Source: Brevundimonas sp. (GTDB taxonomy: Bacteria; Pseudomonadota; Alphaproteobacteria; Caulobacterales; Caulobacteraceae). From it: a DNA stretch of 64,000 nt. Where the stretch lies: NCBI RefSeq assembly GCF_030682035.1, contig NZ_JAUXQZ010000003.1, positions 1-64,000 of the forward strand, given 5' to 3'. Positions 16,246 to 24,605 of this stretch are shown here, piece by piece. Below the pieces are notes generated by a model. It was not told where the DNA came from. It did not search any database and saw only the letters and a program-made list of their open reading frames with translations. Position 1 is the first letter of the stretch. Each line of letters starts with the position of its first letter. The translations under genes were made by a program, and so were the position numbers.

Positions 16246-17448
16246 ATGACAGTCACGTTTGACGACATTCTGGCGGCGCGGGACCGTATCGCCGGTCAGG
16301 TCGATCGCACCCCGGTGCGCTACTCGCGGCGACTGTCGCAGCTGACCGGCGCCGAGGTCTGGGTCAAGTTCGACAACCTGCATTTCACCGGCAGTTTCAA
16401 GGAGCGCGGCGCCCTGAACCGGCTGCTGCAGCTGACCCCGGACGAGCGCAAACGCGGCGTGGTGGCGGCGAGCGCCGGCAACCACGCCCAAGCCCTTGCC
16501 TATCACGGCGCCCGGCTCGGGGTGCCGGTGACCATCGTCATGCCCGAGGGCACCCCCTTCGTGAAGGCCGACGGCACCCGGGCCCACGGCGCGACCGTGG
16601 TCATCAAGGGTCTCGACTTCACCGGCTCGACCGAAGAGGCGCACCGCCTGCGCGACGAGCAGGGCTTCATCTTCGTCTCGGCCTTCGACGACGAGAGGAT
16701 CATCGCCGGTCAGGGCGTCTGCGGGCTGGAATTCATGGAGGACGCGCCTGATCTCGAGGTGCTGATCATTCCCGTCGGCGGCGGCGGGCTGATCGCGGGC
16801 TCGGCCATCGCGGCCAAGGCCATGAAGCCCTCGATCCGCATCTTCGGCGTCGAGGCGGCCATGTATCCGTCGTTCACGGCGCGGCGCGAGGGCAAGCCGC
16901 CCAAATGCAGCGGCCAGACCATCGCCGAGGGCATCGCCATCAAGACGGTGGGCGAGATACCCTTCGCCCTGGCCGATCCACTGATCGAGGAGGTGCTGGT
17001 CGTCGAGGAGGCCGATTTCGAAAAGGGCGTCGCCTTCCTCGTCACCCTCGAGAAGACCGTGGCCGAAGGCGCCGGGGCCGGCGGACTGGCGGCCCTGCTG
17101 GCCTATCCAGACAAGTTCAGGGGGCTGAAGGTCGGCATCGAGCTGACCGGCGGCAATATCGATTCGCGGATGCTGGCCGTGGTGCTGAACCGCGAGCTGG
17201 TGCGCGAGAAGCGACTGATCGTCTATCGTATCCTCGGCGACGACCGCCCCGGCATGCTCTCCAGGATGAGCGCCGTGATCGGCGGTCTGGGCGGCAATAT
17301 CATCGACGTGGTGCACAACCGGCTGGCGCTGGACGTGCCGGCCAAGGGCGCGGAGTTCGACATCATGGTCGAGACCCGCGGCGAGGCTCACGCGGAAGAA
17401 ATCAGGCATGGACTGGAAGAGGCGGGATATGAATTGCGGATGGGCTAG
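16246..17448 (+). CDS. Threonine ammonia-lyase, biodegradative/ACT-containing type
   Basis: This 400-residue PLP fold-type II enzyme converts threonine to 2-oxobutyrate and ammonia. The PLP lysine is in GSFKERGA (Lys52), the phosphate loop is GGGGL, and SAGNHAQ is present. One C-terminal ACT domain (about 325-400, ILGDDRPGMLSRMS) suggests allosteric control. One ACT-like module and 400 residues match the shorter IlvA/TdcB-like class common in alphaproteobacteria. It overlaps the FKBP gene by 20 nt, so the two are probably translated from one mRNA. Confidence 0.93.
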   Translation: MTVTFDDILAARDRIAGQVDRTPVRYSRRLSQLTGAEVWVKFDNLHFTGSFKERGALNRLLQLTPDERKRGVVAASAGNHAQALAYHGARLGVPVTIVMPEGTPFVKADGTRAHGATVVIKGLDFTGSTEEAHRLRDEQGFIFVSAFDDERIIAGQGVCGLEFMEDAPDLEVLIIPVGGGGLIAGSAIAAKAMKPSIRIFGVEAAMYPSFTARREGKPPKCSGQTIAEGIAIKTVGEIPFALADPLIEEVLVVEEADFEKGVAFLVTLEKTVAEGAGAGGLAALLAYPDKFRGLKVGIELTGGNIDSRMLAVVLNRELVREKRLIVYRILGDDRPGMLSRMSAVIGGLGGNIIDVVHNRLALDVPAKGAEFDIMVETRGEAHAEEIRHGLEEAGYELRMG

Positions 17449-17971
17449 AGGCGCGGCGGCGCTGGCGATAGTGGTAGCCGTAAGCGGATCTCTGGCGGCC
17501 TGCGATCGCGCGCCCGCGGCGCCCGACGAGACGGCGGCGCAGAATCTTCGCGCGGCCGAATTCTTCATGACCTCCAACGCCCGCCGCGAAGGCGTCCAGA
17601 CCCTGCCCTCCGGTGTCCAGTACAAGGTGGTGCGCTCGGGACCGGCGGGCGGCGAGCGCCCGGACCGCAACGATCTGGTTCGGGTCGACTACGAGGGCAC
17701 CCTGACCGACGGGACGGTGTTCGACAGCTCGTTCCAGGCCGGTCAGCCGGCTGTGTTCACTGTCAGCGACGTGGTTCCCGGCTGGACCGAGGTCCTGCAG
17801 CAGATGCGGGTCGGCGACGAATGGGTCGTCTATCTGCCGCCCGCCCTGGGCTATGGCGAACAAGGCCGTCCGGGCATCCCGCCGAACGCAGTCATGGTGT
17901 TCCGCCTCAAGCTGCTGGACATCGCGCGAGCTCCGGGCGGGGAACGCGGCGGGGCCGTGGCGCAGGGGTAA
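17429..17971 (+). CDS. FKBP-type peptidyl-prolyl isomerase, lipoprotein
   Basis: This 180-residue protein has a lipoprotein signal (SLAAC), a short helical linker (about 25-50) and a C-terminal FKBP domain with VRVDYEGTLTDGTVFDSSF, VVPGWTEVLQQMRVGDEW and PPALGYGEQG. It should speed proline isomerisation in envelope proteins, like FkpA or Mip-type enzymes but shorter. The ATG at 17429 has GAGGCGGG at good spacing and overlaps the upstream gene by 20 nt; an ATG at 17408 would add seven residues. Confidence 0.9.
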   Translation: MNCGWARGAAALAIVVAVSGSLAACDRAPAAPDETAAQNLRAAEFFMTSNARREGVQTLPSGVQYKVVRSGPAGGERPDRNDLVRVDYEGTLTDGTVFDSSFQAGQPAVFTVSDVVPGWTEVLQQMRVGDEWVVYLPPALGYGEQGRPGIPPNAVMVFRLKLLDIARAPGGERGGAVAQG

Positions 17972-17980
17972 GGGGTCTGC

Positions 17981-18010
17981 TTCTCCCTCCCCCGAAGTGG
18001 GGAGGGAGAA
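17981..18010 (+). repeat. Hairpin repeat following FKBP gene (TTCTCCCTCCCC type)
   Basis: A perfect 12-bp inverted repeat (TTCTCCCTCCCC / GGGGAGGGAGAA) with a 6-nt loop begins 10 nt after the stop. The same CTCCCTCCCCCGAAGTGGGGAGGG core recurs after rpoN. It lies between two converging genes and probably serves as terminator or 3' stabiliser for both. Confidence 0.65.
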
Positions 18011-18017
18011 CCGCGCT

Positions 18018-19058
18018 TTATGCCGCCGCTCTTAGCCGCCCCACAGCCCACGCCGCCGCGTCACGCACCACGGCGTCCGGGTCGTCCAGCAATCGTTCAG
18101 CGGCGGGGACCAGTCCTGCGTCCCCGCTGTTGCCGATGGCGTACAGAACATTGCGCACGAACCGGTCGCGACCGATCCGCTTGACCGGACTCTTCGCGAA
18201 CAGGGACCGGAAGGCGGCGTCGTCCAGGGCGACCAGGTCCGCCAGGCGGGGCGAGACCAGGGCCTCGCGCGCCTGCACCCGCGCCTCCTGCGAGGCGGCC
18301 GCGAATTTGTTCCATGGACACACGGCCAGACAGTCGTCGCAGCCATAGATGCGGCTGCCGGTCGCCGCCCGGAACTCCTCCGGCCAGGGTCCGGCGAATT
18401 CGATGGTCAGATAGGAGAGGCAGCGGCGCGCATCCAGCTGAAAGGGGGCCGGGAAGGCGTTGGTCGGGCAGATGTCCAGACAGGCGGTGCAGGTCCCGCA
18501 GTGTTCGCCCTCGGGCGGGTCCGGCTCAAACTCCGCGGCGCTGAGGATGACGCCGAGGAACAGCCAATTGCCGTGGCTGCGGCTCAGCAGATTGGTGTGT
18601 TTGCCCTGCCAGCCCAAGCCGGCGCGTTGGGCCAGCGGCTTCTCCATCAGCGGGGCGGTGTCGACGAAGACCTTGACGTCCTGACCCGTGCGGGCGGCGA
18701 TCTGGCCCGCCAGCATCTTCAGCCGGCCCTTGATAACCTCATGATAGTCATCGCCCCGCGCATACACCGAGATATAGCCGGCTGAACGGTCTTCCATCCC
18801 GCGCAGGGGGTCTTGGTCAGGGCCGTAGTTGAGGCCGAGCACCACGGCGGTCCGGGCTCCGTCCCACATGGCGGTGGGGTGAGTGCGGCGCTCCAGCGTC
18901 GTCTCCATCCAGCCCATCTCGCCATGCCGCCCCGCCTCGACGAAATGGGCCAGCCGTTCGCCGGCGCTCCACGGCTCGGAAGCCGAGGCGAACCGGCAGA
19001 CGTCGAAGCCAAGGGCGGCGGCGCTGTGACGGATGATGTCGCGGGGGTCGGCCTGCAT
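18018..19058 (-). CDS. queG: Epoxyqueuosine reductase
   Basis: This 346-residue iron-sulfur, cobalamin-dependent enzyme does the last step of queuosine synthesis in tRNA, reducing epoxyqueuosine. Two [4Fe-4S] motifs are present: CGTCTACLDICP and CDDCLAVCPW. The N-terminal DUF1730 region carries VFVDTAPLMEKPLAQRAGLGWQGK, and a C-terminal HEAT-like segment ends in VVRDAAAWAVGRL. The ATG at 19058 has GAGAAGG upstream; the open frame continues 31 codons further but overlaps the GST gene. It follows the GST gene by 34 nt on the same strand. Confidence 0.95.
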   Translation of the reverse strand: MQADPRDIIRHSAAALGFDVCRFASASEPWSAGERLAHFVEAGRHGEMGWMETTLERRTHPTAMWDGARTAVVLGLNYGPDQDPLRGMEDRSAGYISVYARGDDYHEVIKGRLKMLAGQIAARTGQDVKVFVDTAPLMEKPLAQRAGLGWQGKHTNLLSRSHGNWLFLGVILSAAEFEPDPPEGEHCGTCTACLDICPTNAFPAPFQLDARRCLSYLTIEFAGPWPEEFRAATGSRIYGCDDCLAVCPWNKFAAASQEARVQAREALVSPRLADLVALDDAAFRSLFAKSPVKRIGRDRFVRNVLYAIGNSGDAGLVPAAERLLDDPDAVVRDAAAWAVGRLRAAA

Positions 19059-19092
19059 GGCCTTCTCTCCCACACCGCCCTCTACGGCGAAA

Positions 19093-19779
19093 TCAGAAAT
19101 CCAGGTCTGCGTACCAGGCCGATGCGTGGACGCCCGGAAAACGGTCTGCAAGCAAGGGGCGAAAACAGGGGCGCGACTTCAGCTTCATGTACCAGGTCTT
19201 GAGACCCGGATACGACGCCCAGGAGATCTCGCCGAAATAGTCCAGCACCGACAGATGGGCCGCGGCGACGATGTCAGCCTGGCTGATGCGACGGCCGGCC
19301 AGGGCGTCGCGCTGGGCCAGAAGGCCATCCATCATCGCCAGATGGGACTTCAGCGCGTCGCGCCCGGCGCGCAGGGCGCGGGCCTCGGGCGGGCCGAGGC
19401 GGAGCAGGGGCTTTTCCATCCGCTCATGCAGCAGGACGGCGTTGACCTCGTCGGTGAAGCGACGTTCGAACCAGGTGAGCAGCCGGCGCACCTCGGCGCG
19501 TTCGGCGGTGTCGGCGGGCAGCAGGAAGGGCTCGGTCGTGCGCTCCTCCAGCCAGCCCAGTATGGCGGCGGGTTCGCACAGGGTCAGGGGGCGTCCGCCG
19601 ACGTCGGCCATCTGGAGCACGGGCGGCATGCCCGACGGGTTCAGCGTTGCGACCGGACAGCCGTCCTCCCACGGGCGGACGGGGGTTTCGCAGAACCCCA
19701 TCCGCGCTTCCCCCAGCGCCAACCGCACGGCGCGGGAGCCCGGATCGAAGGCGAAATGGTAGAGGACGCAAGCCGACAT
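19093..19779 (-). CDS. Glutathione S-transferase family protein
   Basis: This 228-residue protein has an N-terminal thioredoxin-like domain (YHFAFDPGSRAVRLALGEARMGF ... NPSGMPPVLQ ... CEPAAILGWLEE) and a C-terminal helical domain (LKSHLAMMDGLLAQRDALAGRRISQADIVAAAHLSVLDYFG). Ser, rather than Cys or Tyr, seems to take the N-terminal active-site position. It is likely a soluble detoxification or stress enzyme; the substrate is unknown. The ATG at 19779 is preferred over a GTG 15 nt upstream. It is probably co-transcribed with queG. Confidence 0.88.
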   Translation of the reverse strand: MSACVLYHFAFDPGSRAVRLALGEARMGFCETPVRPWEDGCPVATLNPSGMPPVLQMADVGGRPLTLCEPAAILGWLEERTTEPFLLPADTAERAEVRRLLTWFERRFTDEVNAVLLHERMEKPLLRLGPPEARALRAGRDALKSHLAMMDGLLAQRDALAGRRISQADIVAAAHLSVLDYFGEISWASYPGLKTWYMKLKSRPCFRPLLADRFPGVHASAWYADLDF

Positions 19780-19830
19780 GGGGTTGTCTTGCACGCGAGG
19801 GCGTTAAGTCCGCGTTAGCTGTCTTTCGCT

Positions 19831-19899
19831 GGGCCTACCGCGCTTCGCGCTACCTGAGGCGGGTTGTTTGGCCTGCCGCGCCTCGCGCTACCTCAGGCC
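19831..19899 (-). repeat. Pair of REP-like units, family C
   Basis: Two direct units (19831-19860 and 19869-19899) share the pattern GGCCT-ACCGCGC-TTCGCGC-TACCT-GAGGC. The unit is itself a hairpin. The second unit overlaps the last codons and the TAG stop of the CDF gene at 19888-19890. Related units are at 50623-50654 and 52744-52809. Confidence 0.7.
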
Positions 19900-20850
19900 G
19901 TCCTGCCCGCTCTCGACGAACACCCCGGGATAGGATTCTGCGCGGCCGCGGGGGTCGGGGTGGATCAGGATATCCGCGCGCGGAAACGCGGCCAGCAAGC
20001 GGTTCTCGGCCTCGACGACAATGGCGTGAGCAGCGTCGAGGGTCAGGGTCGGCTCAAGATCGATATGCATCTGGATCATCGTCACCGCGCCGGCCATCCG
20101 TGTGCGCAGCTGGTGCACGCCCGAGATGCGGGGATCGGCCAGGACGGCGGTGGTGATGGCGATGCGGTCTGCATCGGGCACGGCCTTGTCGACCAGATGG
20201 TCGGCGGCCGTCTTCAGGACCGCCAGCGCGCCCCAGAACAGCCAGACCGCAACAATCAGGCCCGCCGCGGCGTCCAGGCCGGGGGCGGCCAGGAAGGTTC
20301 CGGAGATCACCCCGATCAGGACGACGCCATTGGCCGCCAGGTCGCTGGCGTAGTGGGCGCGGTCGGCCGCGACCGCCATCGAGCCGCTCTTGCGCATGGC
20401 GCGGCCCTGCATCCAGACCAGCCAGCCGGTCAGGGCGATCGAAATCAGGATGACCAGAACGCCCCAATACCCCGAGGTGACGGGCCGGGGATCGAAGATG
20501 CGCTGAACGGCCTCCCAGCCGATGAAGAGGGCCGAGGCGAAGACCAGTCCGGCCTGGACAAGGGCGGCCAGGGCCTCACCCTTGCCGTGACCGTAACGGT
20601 GGTCCTCGTCGGCGGGCGCCGCGGCCCAGCGCACGGCGAAGAAAATTCCCAGTGACGCTACAAGATCAAGGGCGGAATCCGCCAGAGAGGCCAGGATCGA
20701 CACCGAGCCCGAGGCACCGAGGGCGAAGGCCTTGAGCGCGATCAACACCACGGCGACGGCCACCGAAAGACGGGTTACGGCCCGGGTCGCCGTATGGGCG
20801 TCGGCGTGGGCATCGTCAGGGGCGGCGGCAGCGGTGGGGGACGTCATCAT
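19888..20850 (-). CDS. Cation diffusion facilitator transporter, FieF/YiiP-like
   Basis: This 320-residue protein has six membrane segments and a C-terminal cytoplasmic domain. The metal-site pattern is of the FieF type: D and D in SLADSALDLVAS on helix 2, H and D in HYASDLAAN on helix 5. Such proteins export Fe(II), Zn(II) or Mn(II) with proton exchange. The short His-containing N-terminus is much poorer in His than the CDF at 9498. The last residues (DGLR) and the stop are encoded by a REP-like unit. ATG codons at 20850 and 20847 are both possible. Confidence 0.9.
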   Translation of the reverse strand: MMTSPTAAAAPDDAHADAHTATRAVTRLSVAVAVVLIALKAFALGASGSVSILASLADSALDLVASLGIFFAVRWAAAPADEDHRYGHGKGEALAALVQAGLVFASALFIGWEAVQRIFDPRPVTSGYWGVLVILISIALTGWLVWMQGRAMRKSGSMAVAADRAHYASDLAANGVVLIGVISGTFLAAPGLDAAAGLIVAVWLFWGALAVLKTAADHLVDKAVPDADRIAITTAVLADPRISGVHQLRTRMAGAVTMIQMHIDLEPTLTLDAAHAIVVEAENRLLAAFPRADILIHPDPRGRAESYPGVFVESGQDGLR

Positions 20851-21039
20851 CGCCTTGTCGCGGAAAGCCTGCTCCCTGCCAAGGCCAGTCCGATCAGCCT
20901 GTTAGCGGGATCGTCACGAAACCGCCCCATGTTGCGAGCCCCATAGGGGCAGGAGCCTGACGCTCCCTGCGGAGGTTGCGACCTGGAACCTGCAGACCCA
21001 GCCCGGGAGGCCGTCCGGTGGATCGGACGGGGAGAGGCC

Positions 21040-22167
21040 TTGGCCCGGCTCGGGGTCAAGACCCAAACCCTCTATGCCTATGTCAGCCGCGGGCGCATCG
21101 CTGCCCGACCGGACCCGTCAGACCCGCGCCGCAGCCTCTACGCCGTTCAGGATATCGCCCGTCTGAGCGGCGGGGCGGTCGATGACGACCAGCAGGCTGC
21201 CCAGCGGCCCATCCCGCGCGTCGCCAGCCGGGGCGAGGCCGAGGTTTCGTCGTCCCTGTCGGTGATCGCCGGCGGGCGGCTGTTCTATCGCGGACTGGAC
21301 GCGGCACAGCTGGCCGAGACGGCGACGCTGGAAGATGTGGCCCGTCGTCTGTGGGATGCCCGGTCGACCAATCCCTTCGCCGAAATCCGGCCGCGCGTCG
21401 GCGCTGTGCCCGGCGGCTCGATCCGGGCCCGGCTGTTCGCGGCCCTCGCCCGCCGCGCTGAGGAGGACGCGGATCCAAAGACGCGTACGGCCGAAACCCT
21501 GCGGCTCGAATGCGCCCGGGTGCTGGACGAGGCGGTGGACGCCGCCGCCGGATCGGGTCCGCGCCTGTTTCTGCATCAGCGGCTGGCGCGTTCCTGGAAG
21601 ACACCGGATCGTGACGCCCACCTGATTCGCCGCGCGCTCGTGTTGTCGGCGGACAATGAAATGAATGCGGCGGTGTTGGCCACGCGGGCGGCGGCGGACG
21701 GAGGCGCGGCCCCTGCGGCGGCGGCCTTCGCCGGCCTGCTGACCTTGACTGGCTCCGATATGATGGCGGAACTGACCCGGGCCTCGGACTGGATCGTCGC
21801 GGTGCGGCGTCAGGCGACGGACGCAGCCCGGCGGGCCCATGCGGCCGGCGGACTGGTGGGCTTCGGCAGCGCCGACTATCCGGCCGGCGATCCGCGGGCC
21901 GCCGCCTTGCTGAACGCGACAGACCTGCCGCCCGATTTGTCACGGGCGGTGCAGGAGGGCGAGGCGGCGACTGGTCGGCCTGCAAATTTCCGCCTGGCGC
22001 TGGCGGTGGTCGCCCGGCGTCTGGAACTGCCGCGCGACGCCGCCGGAGACCTGCTGTTGCTGGGCCGGCTGGCCGGGCTGCTGGGTCATGCGCTGGATCA
22101 ATCGACGAATGGCTCGCCTATCCGGGCGCGGCTGCGCTATGTGGGACCCGAACCGGGCGCGCATTGA
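21040..22167 (+). CDS. HTH-citrate synthase-like protein, probable pseudoenzyme
   Basis: The first 45 residues are a MerR-like helix-turn-helix (ARLGVKTQTLYAYVSRGRIAA); the rest (about 60-375) is a citrate synthase fold. In active relatives the key elements are DHE, a GPxHGG loop and GFGHPLYP. Here they read ADNEMN, GSDMMAE and GFGSADYP, so all three expected histidines are gone, while DPRA is kept. It is probably regulatory or degenerate. TTG at 21040 is the only standard start, but the HTH begins about 10 codons earlier (WIGRGEALA), and CTG at 20983 sits 7 nt after GGAGG. An imperfect hairpin (20947-20971) precedes it. Confidence 0.8.
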   Translation: MARLGVKTQTLYAYVSRGRIAARPDPSDPRRSLYAVQDIARLSGGAVDDDQQAAQRPIPRVASRGEAEVSSSLSVIAGGRLFYRGLDAAQLAETATLEDVARRLWDARSTNPFAEIRPRVGAVPGGSIRARLFAALARRAEEDADPKTRTAETLRLECARVLDEAVDAAAGSGPRLFLHQRLARSWKTPDRDAHLIRRALVLSADNEMNAAVLATRAAADGGAAPAAAAFAGLLTLTGSDMMAELTRASDWIVAVRRQATDAARRAHAAGGLVGFGSADYPAGDPRAAALLNATDLPPDLSRAVQEGEAATGRPANFRLALAVVARRLELPRDAAGDLLLLGRLAGLLGHALDQSTNGSPIRARLRYVGPEPGAH

Positions 22168-22192
22168 CGGCCCATAGTCTTGGGGGGCGTGC

Positions 22193-23053
22193 GTGGCGGA
22201 CTGGATTGCGGCGATCATTCTGGGCCTTGTCGAGGGCCTGACCGAATTTATCCCGGTGTCCTCGACAGGACATCTGCTGTTGGCCAAGGAAGCCTTGGGG
22301 TTATCCAACACGCCTTGGGACACCTTCATCGTCATGATCCAGCTGGGCGCCATCCTGGCGGTGGTGGCGGTCTATTTCGCCCGACTGTGGAAGGTCTTGC
22401 TGGGCCTGCCGGGCAAGGACCCTGCGGCGAGGCGGTTCGCTATTTCCGTATTGCTGGCCTTCTTCCCCTCCGCAGTGCTGGGTTTGCTATTTCACGACTT
22501 CATCAAGGACGTGCTGTTCAACACCACCATCGTCTGCGTCATGCTGATCGTCGGCGGCATCGCCCTGATCGTGCTGGAACGCTGGTCGGATGCGGGCACC
22601 ATGGGTCTGAGGCGCGTGGTCAGGAACGGGGTCGAGACCCTCGAACAGCGCGAACTGACCGAGGACGCGATGAAACTGTCATGGAAGACGGCGCTTGGCG
22701 TCGGCCTGTGGCAATGCCTGTCCATCATTCCGGGCGTGTCGCGCAGCGGTGCGACGATCGTCGGCGGCCTGTTGCTGGGCGTCGACAAGAAGGCGGCGGC
22801 CGAATTCTCGTTCTTCCTCGCCATCCCGACCATGGTCGGCGCCTTCGCTCTGGATTTCTGGTCGAGCCGCGACCTGATCACGGGCGACGTCGCCGGCCTG
22901 ATCGCGATCGGCTTCGTAGTGTCCTTCATCAGCGGCCTGTTTGTGGTCCGCTTCCTGGTGGATTTCGTCGGCCGCTATGGCTTCGCCCCGTTCTCGGCGT
23001 GGCGCATCCTTGTCGGAATCGTGGGCCTGCTGGCGATCTGGCTGTACGGCTGA
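22193..23053 (+). CDS. uppP: Undecaprenyl-diphosphate phosphatase
   Basis: This 286-residue inner-membrane protein of the BacA family dephosphorylates undecaprenyl diphosphate to recycle the lipid carrier of peptidoglycan. Both catalytic motifs are intact: EGLTEFIPVSSTGH near the N-terminus and PGVSRSGATI around residue 180. Several hydrophobic helices are evident. It starts with GTG at 22193, 25 nt after the citrate-synthase-like gene, so co-transcription is possible. A roughly 200-bp repeat element follows. Confidence 0.96.
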   Translation: MADWIAAIILGLVEGLTEFIPVSSTGHLLLAKEALGLSNTPWDTFIVMIQLGAILAVVAVYFARLWKVLLGLPGKDPAARRFAISVLLAFFPSAVLGLLFHDFIKDVLFNTTIVCVMLIVGGIALIVLERWSDAGTMGLRRVVRNGVETLEQRELTEDAMKLSWKTALGVGLWQCLSIIPGVSRSGATIVGGLLLGVDKKAAAEFSFFLAIPTMVGAFALDFWSSRDLITGDVAGLIAIGFVVSFISGLFVVRFLVDFVGRYGFAPFSAWRILVGIVGLLAIWLYG

Positions 23054-23098
23054 CTTGGCCGACGCGGCGCCGTTCTGGGCGGCGCGCCGCGGCTGGAA

Positions 23099-23295
23099 GG
23101 TTCATCACAACGGGCACAACGAGGTCACAAAGGACACGACGGGACCGGAGATGCTTCCAAGTTCGTGTCTTCCTCCGCGCGGCCTGGAATTGCGGCGTCC
23201 GCCGCATTTATTTGATCGGCGGTGAGTTCGGCTCTTTCGGCCTCTCAGAACCCGTTGTGTCCGTCGTGACCCCGTTGTGTTCGTTGTGGCGAACC
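23099..23295. repeat. Inverted-repeat element, family B, copy 1
   Basis: This is a 197-bp element with long imperfect inverted ends: the left end GGTTCATCACAACGGGCAC and the right end, read in reverse, GGTTCGCCACAACGAACAC. Each arm is made of a 9-11-bp tandem motif of the CACAA-nGG type over about 45 bp. The middle holds a GGCGTCCGCCGC palindrome also found in copy 2 (31847-32079). It fills the gap between converging genes; no transposase is present. Confidence 0.75.
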
Positions 23296-23315
23296 AGCCG
23301 TCGCCAGCGCAGGGC

Positions 23316-24287
23316 TCAGGTCGCAGGCGCTTCCGCGAACTGCCCGCCGCGCCGATAGCGCCAGAGATAGGACGAGGCGATGGCTTCGATCCCGGTGGGC
23401 TCGATGCCGAGCGCAGCCAGTCCCTCGGCGCCATCGGCGACGACGTTGTCGCTTTCCAGCAGCACGACCTGATCGCGGGTCAACACGGGAGCGATGCCGA
23501 CCATGGCGGTCAGCTGGGCCATGGAGCCGATGGCGCGTGCCGCGAAGAAAGGCAGGGGAATGAGGCCGAAGCTGCGATAGGTCTCGCGCCGGATCAGTTT
23601 AAGAACGTCCTCGAAGGTCATCACCCCGGGTCCGCCGAGTTCGAAGGTGCGGCCGGCTGCCTCGGGGGCGGCGGTGGCGCGGGCGATGGCCTCGGCCACG
23701 TCGGCGACATAGACGGGCTGGAATTTCGTCTGGCCGCCGCCGATCAGTGGCAGGGCGGGCGCTATGGAGGCCAAGGCGGCGAACCGGTTCAGGAAGCCGT
23801 CGCCGGCTCCGAAGACGATGGACGGACGGATCACCACCGCATCCGGTTTGACCTCGCGCACAGCCATTTCGGCCGCGGCCTTGGACAGGGCGTAGTCCGA
23901 GCGGCTTTCCGGGTTTGCGCCGATGGCCGAAACCTGGACCAGACGGCCGACGCCGCCCGCGGCGCAGGCTTCGGCGATGTTGCGCGAGGCCTCGACGTGC
24001 AGGGCGTGGAAGGTGCGGCGGCCCGATTCGTACAGGATGCCGACCAGATTGATCGCCGCGCCGGCGCCGCGAAGCGCCGCCTCGACGTCTTCCGGCCGGG
24101 TCACATCGCAGCGGACCGACTGGAGCTGGCCCACCTGACCCGAGGTCTGGAGCTTGTATGCCCGGTCAGGACGGCGGCAGGCGATGCGCACCCGCCAGCC
24201 GCGCCGGGCCAGCGCCTGCACCACCTGGCTGCCGACGAAACCGGAGCCGCCGAAGACGGTGACCAGGCCGGGGGCGACTTCGTTCAT
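23316..24287 (-). CDS. NDUFA9-like NAD(P)-binding epimerase/dehydratase
   Basis: This 323-residue atypical short-chain dehydrogenase has a Rossmann motif GGSGFVG (12-18), IRPSIVFG and a VADVAEAI region. It matches the complex I NDUFA9 subunit family of alphaproteobacteria, non-catalytic NAD(P)-binding proteins related to a mitochondrial complex I accessory subunit. Whether it binds complex I here is not known. The ATG at 24287 begins the fold directly; the open frame upstream is non-conserved. It is convergent with uppP across a family B repeat. Confidence 0.88.
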   Translation of the reverse strand: MNEVAPGLVTVFGGSGFVGSQVVQALARRGWRVRIACRRPDRAYKLQTSGQVGQLQSVRCDVTRPEDVEAALRGAGAAINLVGILYESGRRTFHALHVEASRNIAEACAAGGVGRLVQVSAIGANPESRSDYALSKAAAEMAVREVKPDAVVIRPSIVFGAGDGFLNRFAALASIAPALPLIGGGQTKFQPVYVADVAEAIARATAAPEAAGRTFELGGPGVMTFEDVLKLIRRETYRSFGLIPLPFFAARAIGSMAQLTAMVGIAPVLTRDQVVLLESDNVVADGAEGLAALGIEPTGIEAIASSYLWRYRRGGQFAEAPAT

Positions 24288-24462
24288 GGCAGGCTCCGAA
24301 AGGCGACGGCGCGAGGAAGCGAAACCCTCGACGCGCCGGGGATTAGACGATGGTCGCGGCGCTCGCAACGCAAAGGCCGCAAATCCCTGTTGACCGGCCC
24401 CGGACCCTGCCTTAAGGGTCCGCGCCTTCCGGGCGAAACGTGTGCAAGCGCGCAAGGTCTGG

Positions 24463-24549
<87 letters not shown>

Positions 24550-24557
24550 ATGTGCAG

Positions 24558-24594
24558 ACGGCGTCGCGCTTCGGTGCGGCGCCGTTTCTGTTTT
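24558..24594 (+). terminator. Terminator after tRNA-Leu
   Basis: An ACGGCG-t-CGC stem pairs with GCG-g-CGCCGT around a TTCG-containing loop, followed by TTTCTGTTTT. It begins 9 nt after the tRNA 3' end. Confidence 0.75.
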
Positions 24595-24605
24595 GGGCGC
24601 TCGGG

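Noticed and set aside
16231..17670. 479-codon minus-strand frame
   Set aside because: Antisense of threonine ammonia-lyase and the FKBP gene; no recognisable domain, biased toward His, Asp and Gly as expected for an antisense frame.
18018..19151. Longer queG start at 19151
   Set aside because: The extra 31 residues are non-conserved and overlap the GST gene, while the ATG at 19058 has a strong GAGAAGG site and gives the normal N-terminus.
23099..23295. CRISPR-like array because of short tandem CACAA units
   Set aside because: Units are 9-11 bp, imperfect and without unique spacers; they form arms of an inverted repeat.
22180..23358. 392-codon plus-strand frame overlapping uppP
   Set aside because: Out-of-frame with uppP, whose catalytic motifs are intact; the frame runs into the family B repeat.
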